64,000 nt of DNA, from assembly GCA_963422465.1 (NCBI GenBank), contig OY730170.1, forward strand, positions 5,184,379-5,248,378, written 5' to 3'. The DNA comes from Lichina pygmaea. Its lineage: Eukaryota > Ascomycota > Lichinomycetes > Lichinales > Lichinaceae. A program made the translations under genes and the position numbers. Below are positions 59,339-64,000 of this stretch, piece after piece (within the stretch, counting starts at the first letter, position 1; every line of letters starts with the position of its first letter). Under the pieces are notes generated by a model, which was not told the DNA's origin, searched no databases, and worked only from the letters and a program-made list of their open reading frames with translations.

Positions 59339-61072
59339 CTACCAGAACTGCTGCAGGAGGAGCTGGCAGTTCGCGAGGTTCCTGAGTGGTTCCCAGGTAT
59401 TTTCCGAGTCTGGGTAGTTTTTCCACTTGACAAGGTATTGCTGACCTTTTCTCTTCAGGATCTGTTCAACCTTGAATTCCTGTTCTTCCTCTGGTTGGTA
59501 ATGAAATGTTTCCTGCAAGGGTGTGTTCTGGTCGGCTAATTCAATCATTAAGATGTGAAAGTTGGGGTGTACCTGAGCGTCTCTCGGTAGTCGCAGTCTG
59601 ATGTTGACTGGTCCAGTTTTTTCTTTGACTGAAAATAGTCTGACCTTGACATGGTCCAGTTTCTTTGTTCTTGGTTTCTTGACTTTCTAATTTCTTGTGA
59701 GGAGGTAGACTTTATCCCCCTTCTTTAGCTGAGGTGCCATTTTTGATTTCTTGTCTATCTGACATTGCATTCTTTCTGAGGTTTCTTGAAGGTAGTACCT
59801 CATCATCGTGTGTGTTTGTTGTAGGAGCTTGTCATGTTGGAGTGCTTTCTCCACATTTGGTGAAGCTCTGCTTGACATCCCAATGTTCGCATGTTGTCCA
59901 AAATTGGCAAAAAATAGTGATTCCTTTGTTGAGTCTGATCTGTGCTAGTTGATTGCCAGCTATGCCACCAGTAATAACTGTACCCAATTGCTGTGGGTCT
60001 GGTTGATGTAGTGCTGTAAGTAAGTCTCCAGGACTTGGTTTGCTTGCTCTGTCTGGCTGTCAGTTTGTGGGTGATAGGCCGTAGACATTTTAGGTTTTGT
60101 TCCCATGGCTGCACTGATTGTCTTCCAGTAGTTGGATGTGAAGAGTTTGTCTCTGTCTGTAATGATTGTGATTGGAACTCCGTGGTCTCTGACTAATCTG
60201 TCCAGTAAGAGGTGTCCCAACTGTTCTGCTGTGTGGGTCTCCTTGAATAGTACCGCTATTAGATATTTTGTGAATCTGTCCACTATCACCATAATCGAGT
60301 CGTAGGTGATTCCTGTGACTGAGTCTTTGGACTTGGGTAGCTTTGTGATGAAGTCTATTGACATGTCTTCCCACAGGCCTCTTGGTATCATGTTCAGATG
60401 TCCTTCTCCGTATAGCTTATGTCTTCCATGTTTGTTTTTCTGGCATAGTAGACACTTGCTGATGTAGCTTGTGACATGTTGTCAGAGTTTAATGACATTG
60501 TTCCCTGCCTGTTGGATAAGGTCTGTAGTCTTGGAGATTCCTGGGTGACCATGTGCTGGATTGTTGTGGTAGTTCCTTATTAGTTCTTCAGTGTCTTCTG
60601 CCGTGAGCTTGTTGATCTGTGGTTGAGGCACCAGGTTTCCTTGCTGGTCCTGCTGTAAGATCATTCCTTAGCGTTCATCATCTTCCATGTAGTCTTTTCG
60701 TCAGCTTAGTGTGTCTACTCTCCCATTGTCTTGTCCAGGGGTGTACAAGATCTTGAACTTGTATTGCCCTAGAAGTTCAGCCTATCTGACTTGCTGTCTG
60801 TTCAGCTTCTTGGTTGTCATGAACGTTGTCAGATTCTTGTAGTCTGTGAGAACAGTGAGTTCAGAACTACTTTCCACGTACACTCTCCAGTGTTCAAGTG
60901 CGTTGATGACTGCCAGTAGCTCTTTGTTGTGGATATCATAGTTCTGTTCCGCTTGTGTCATTTTTTGTGAGTAGTAGGCAACTGGGTGCCACTTGCTGTC
61001 TGCCTGTTGGCATAGACATGCTCCCACTGCCTGATCTGAAGCGTCTGTCTTAATTTGTATCGGTTGGCCTGT
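59339..61072 (-). mobile_element. Ty3/gypsy chromovirus-type LTR retrotransposon, degraded 3' part
   Basis: Minus-strand domains in the usual order are RNase H, integrase zinc-binding region, integrase core and a C-terminal chromodomain ([15 protein letters not shown] type) at about 59340-59450. The reverse transcriptase half and both LTRs are not visible; the upstream side is cut by the younger element whose LTR starts at 61073. The copy is broken, with several interruptions spread through it, and looks old. A chromodomain places it among chromoviruses, which target heterochromatin. Confidence 0.88.
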
Positions 61073-61485
61073 TGTTAAGGCCCAGGCCAGAACGGCTGAG
61101 CCGACCGAAGCGAGTGTACAGAGGTACACGGAACAATGTTCACCCGACCCGGTGGACAAGGTGGACGATGTGTAACCAGCTTGTCCAGCTTGTCCACGGG
61201 AACAATGTTCACCCGACCTGGTGGACAAGGTGGACGATGTGTAACCAGCTTGTCCAGCTCGTCCACGCAGAAAGCTGATACCCCTCAGGAGGACCCCCCC
61301 CCCTCAGGCTCCTGTATATAAGAACCCAGATAGCCGGAGAGAATAGCTCTCCAGACTGAACACACATTACGAGCGACAATAGCAAGAGAGTTACCCTACT
61401 TGCTATTCATCTATTGAGTCCCTGCCCTCCTCAGTCGAAGACAGGACCACCCACATTCTGTGTGAACGTGGACTGGCCCTTAACA
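61073..61485 (+). repeat. 5' LTR of a second Ty3/gypsy element
   Basis: About 413 bp from TGTTAAGGCCCAGGCC to GACTGGCCCTTAACA, ends that are inverted copies of each other in the TG...CA manner. A TATATAAG box lies at about 61314. It contains a 69-bp direct duplication (61130-61198 and 61199-61267). The partner LTR lies beyond the window. Confidence 0.82.
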
Positions 61486-64000
61486 GTTTCAGCCTCTAAC
61501 ACATAGAACACCGGCTCAATACGATGGCAGATCCACGCAGCCCTACCCCTTCGCAGGCAGGCCAAGCCCGGGCTGCGCCTCAGGCGCAAGCCCAGGAACC
61601 ACCTGTCCCTACCACCCTCACCTTACCTCCAAAGCCGTTGAAGGTAGGTACGCTGAAGAGGTACGATGGATCACGAGGGGGATTGGAATTATTCTTCTCT
61701 CAGCTTGAGCTTTACTACAGATTCAACACCGCACAATTCCCTACAGAACAGGAGAAGGTGCTGTTCACAGCTTCCTACCTGGACGGACTGACATTTGCCT
61801 GGTTTAATGTCTACCTACAAGACTTCCTCGACAACAAGGAAGATCCCTCTAGCATGGAGACCACGACACAGCAGATCATTGGGAGATTCTCTACCTTCAA
61901 GACCCAGATGAAGAAGACCTTCGGGGTTATTGATGAAGAACAAGATGCGGAACGAAAGCTCCAAGCACTACGGCAGACAGGGTCAGCATCAGACTTTGCA
62001 GCGAAGTTCCAACAGTTGTCAGTGAGGACACAATGGGGAGACAGTGCCTTGACGGCACTATTCTACCAAGCTCTCAAGGAACAAGTCAAGGATGACATCG
62101 CACGAGGAGACTGACCCACCGACCTCGAGGATATGATCGACACAGCAGTACGCATCGACAACCGACAATTCAAACAAGAACTTGAGAAGTGAGGCAAGCA
62201 TGCAAGGCCATGGGGCAAAAAGACAGCGCCAGCACAAGACAAGTACAGCTTGACACCCATGGAGATCGATGCAACAACACCACAGGCAACAAAGAAGAAA
62301 GAAACACGGAAGTGTTACAATTGCCAGAAGGTAGGACACCTCGCAGCCAACTGCCAAAGCAAGAAGAAGAAAGAAGGCAAGGGTAAGCAGTTGAATGCCA
62401 CCAGTGCCTGGAAAGGCAAGGGTATTCAGGAGCCACCGAGGGCTCCCAGAGGCACGCTACCCATGAACCGGTCAGAAGCAACACTCCTCGGACAGGAGGA
62501 CAATCTCAGACAGCACATCGAAAGACTGGAGAACGATCTGCAGAGGTCACTGGAGGACCTGCACACAATCCAAGACCAGATCGATAAGGTTCATTGGGAG
62601 GATGACCTGATCTCCGAATTCGACACAACAGACTACAAGATTGACATAACCAGCATGCCACCAATTCCCGAGACACCACTACTCCGACAACAGGATGTGA
62701 CCTTGTCGGAGGATGGCGAAGCAAGAGTGACACGATGGGTGGACGACACCATCAGCATCTCACAGCCCCGAGACATCGCAGCGCAAGTGGACCTTCACCA
62801 GGCTACGACACCAGCCTGCGGACATCCTTATTGGAAAGGATGCGAGGACCACCACTGCAAGGAACATCTCCTAGAGAAAAGGAGAAGGCACCACTTCCCT
62901 GGCCCAGAATACCACAAGAAAGCCTGGAGCATCAAGCACCAGCTAAGCCAGCAAGGGAAAGAACACGATGATTGCGGAGAAGACGCATGGGAGCTATGCT
63001 TCACCGAAAAATGCGAAAGACACGCGGCAGAACGCCAGGCTCAGGGTCTTGGTTGTTCAAAAAACTAGCAGTGCTCTTCAAATCCGGAGTCGGAAGAGCA
63101 GGCAAGACAACACTCCAGAGAGAAGAGGTCGAGCAGAGCCTCGACATGACAGCCTGCAGTCCGCATTTTCGCATCAGGATGAGAGTCAACAGGCACCTGA
63201 CAAACGCCATGATCAACTCTGGAGCTACTGGCAACTTCATGTCAGAAAGTTTCGCCAGGAAGCACAAGATCCCGACTCAGGAAAAGAGGAATCCATACCA
63301 ACTAACAGTAGTGGACGGGACACCACTCTCCAACGACCAAGGACAAGTGACGAAGGAGACCAAGAACCTACGACTGTGTGTTGACAGTACGACAATCAGA
63401 TCAGAAGAATTCGACTTGGTCCAGATACCACATGAAGTTATATTGGGTCTTCCGTGGTTGGAAAGTCAAAACCCAAGGATCGACTGGAAAAGAAGGCACC
63501 TAGTCTCTCCGAAGAGGAGTCTGGCAACTCGAGCAGAGCCAGAGAAAGTGAGAATCAAAGAAATCTCATATGCAGGGTGGAAGAAGCACCACTGGCGAGG
63601 GCAAGCCTATGTGGCTTGGATGAAGCCCCGAAACCATCAACTTTGCACCACGCATGACGCCGTGGGTGAGACTCAGGCACCGCAGCTGCCAAGTGAGTAT
63701 AAAGACTACCAGGAGATGTTTGGTGAGGAAGTGGTCACGACACTACCAGAACACCAAGAGTGGGATCACGAAATTCCGCTGGAAGACGGAAAGAAACCCA
63801 CATACAGCCCTATTTACGCTCTATCAGCAAAGGAGCTTGAGGCCTTAAGAGATTACCTGGACGAGAACCTAGCGAAAGGGTTCATAAGACCTTCAACATC
63901 ACCGGCTGGATACCCGATATTGTTTGTGCCAAAGAAAGACAGCAAATTACGACTGTGTGTCAACTACCGGCAGCTTAATGCAATCACGATTAAGAATCGC
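61073..64000 (+). mobile_element. Ty3/gypsy LTR retrotransposon, 5' two-thirds (runs off the window)
   Basis: After the 5' LTR comes a gag region starting at 61524 (MADPRSPTPSQAGQARAAP), a CCHC zinc knuckle (CYNCQKVGHLAANC) at about 62320, an aspartic-protease-like region near 63200-63450, and the start of reverse transcriptase ([20 protein letters not shown]) at the window end. The reading is interrupted several times, so this copy is broken, but its parts are easy to read and it is younger than the element it sits in. Age from LTR divergence cannot be judged without the 3' LTR. Confidence 0.88.

Noticed and set aside
61075-61321. Open frames on both strands with repeated peptides
   Set aside because: They come from the 69-bp duplication inside the LTR.

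Overview
The window reads as nuclear DNA of a filamentous ascomycete (Pezizomycotina, probably Sordariomycetes). The evidence is short GT..AG introns of about 50-100 bp with CTRAC-type branch points, G+C-rich coding sequence, and single-copy housekeeping genes whose best remembered relatives are fungal. All assignments come from reading the sequence and from memory of the families; no database was searched. Exon borders were worked out by hand from frame, splice signals and family alignment.

Layout. 1-1520: 5' part of a GAF-domain protein gene (minus, cut by the window edge). 3077-3847: cytidine deaminase CDD1 (minus). 7158-9050: conserved fungal protein with a poly-Asp tract (plus). 11560-16199: VPS10/sortilin vacuolar sorting receptor (minus). 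17045-19474: SDH1, succinate dehydrogenase flavoprotein (minus, 8 exons). 20237-21770: RPT1, 26S proteasome ATPase (minus), divergent from 22238-24339: CCT4, chaperonin subunit delta (plus, 10 exons). 25473-28888: PX-domain protein of the yeast Ypr097w type (plus). 31509-33017: TMA22/DENR-like SUI1 protein (minus). 38866-41240: Reg1-like protein phosphatase 1 regulatory subunit (plus). 42681-46692: ELMO/CED-12 protein (plus). 48010-49513: tail-membrane coiled-coil protein (minus). 49893-50319: CGR1 rRNA-processing protein (minus), divergent from 50565-51778: ORT1/ARG-13 mitochondrial ornithine carrier (plus). 52592-54267: AlkB-like dioxygenase (minus). The genes are not a cluster for one pathway; they are ordinary cell machinery (protein folding and turnover, sorting, respiration, translation, nucleotide salvage, DNA repair).

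From about 55.1 kb to the right end the window is a nest of transposable elements: a Fot1/pogo-like DNA transposon split by a LINE with a clear 12-bp target duplication, a 42-bp minisatellite, a degraded chromodomain Ty3/gypsy fossil on the minus strand, and a second Ty3/gypsy element (plus) whose 5' LTR starts inside the RNase H region of the first.

Intergenic DNA carries what looks undescribed: a 177-186 bp MITE family (three copies, 26-bp terminal inverted repeats, TA target sites, one copy with a matching empty site in a sister repeat); a probable SINE with a tRNA-like head and a tail shared with the local LINE; a second, 5'-truncated copy of that LINE; clusters of GTAC/CGTACG palindromes in nearly every spacer; and long pure (GAC)n arrays, three inside genes as poly-Asp and one in a gene-free stretch.
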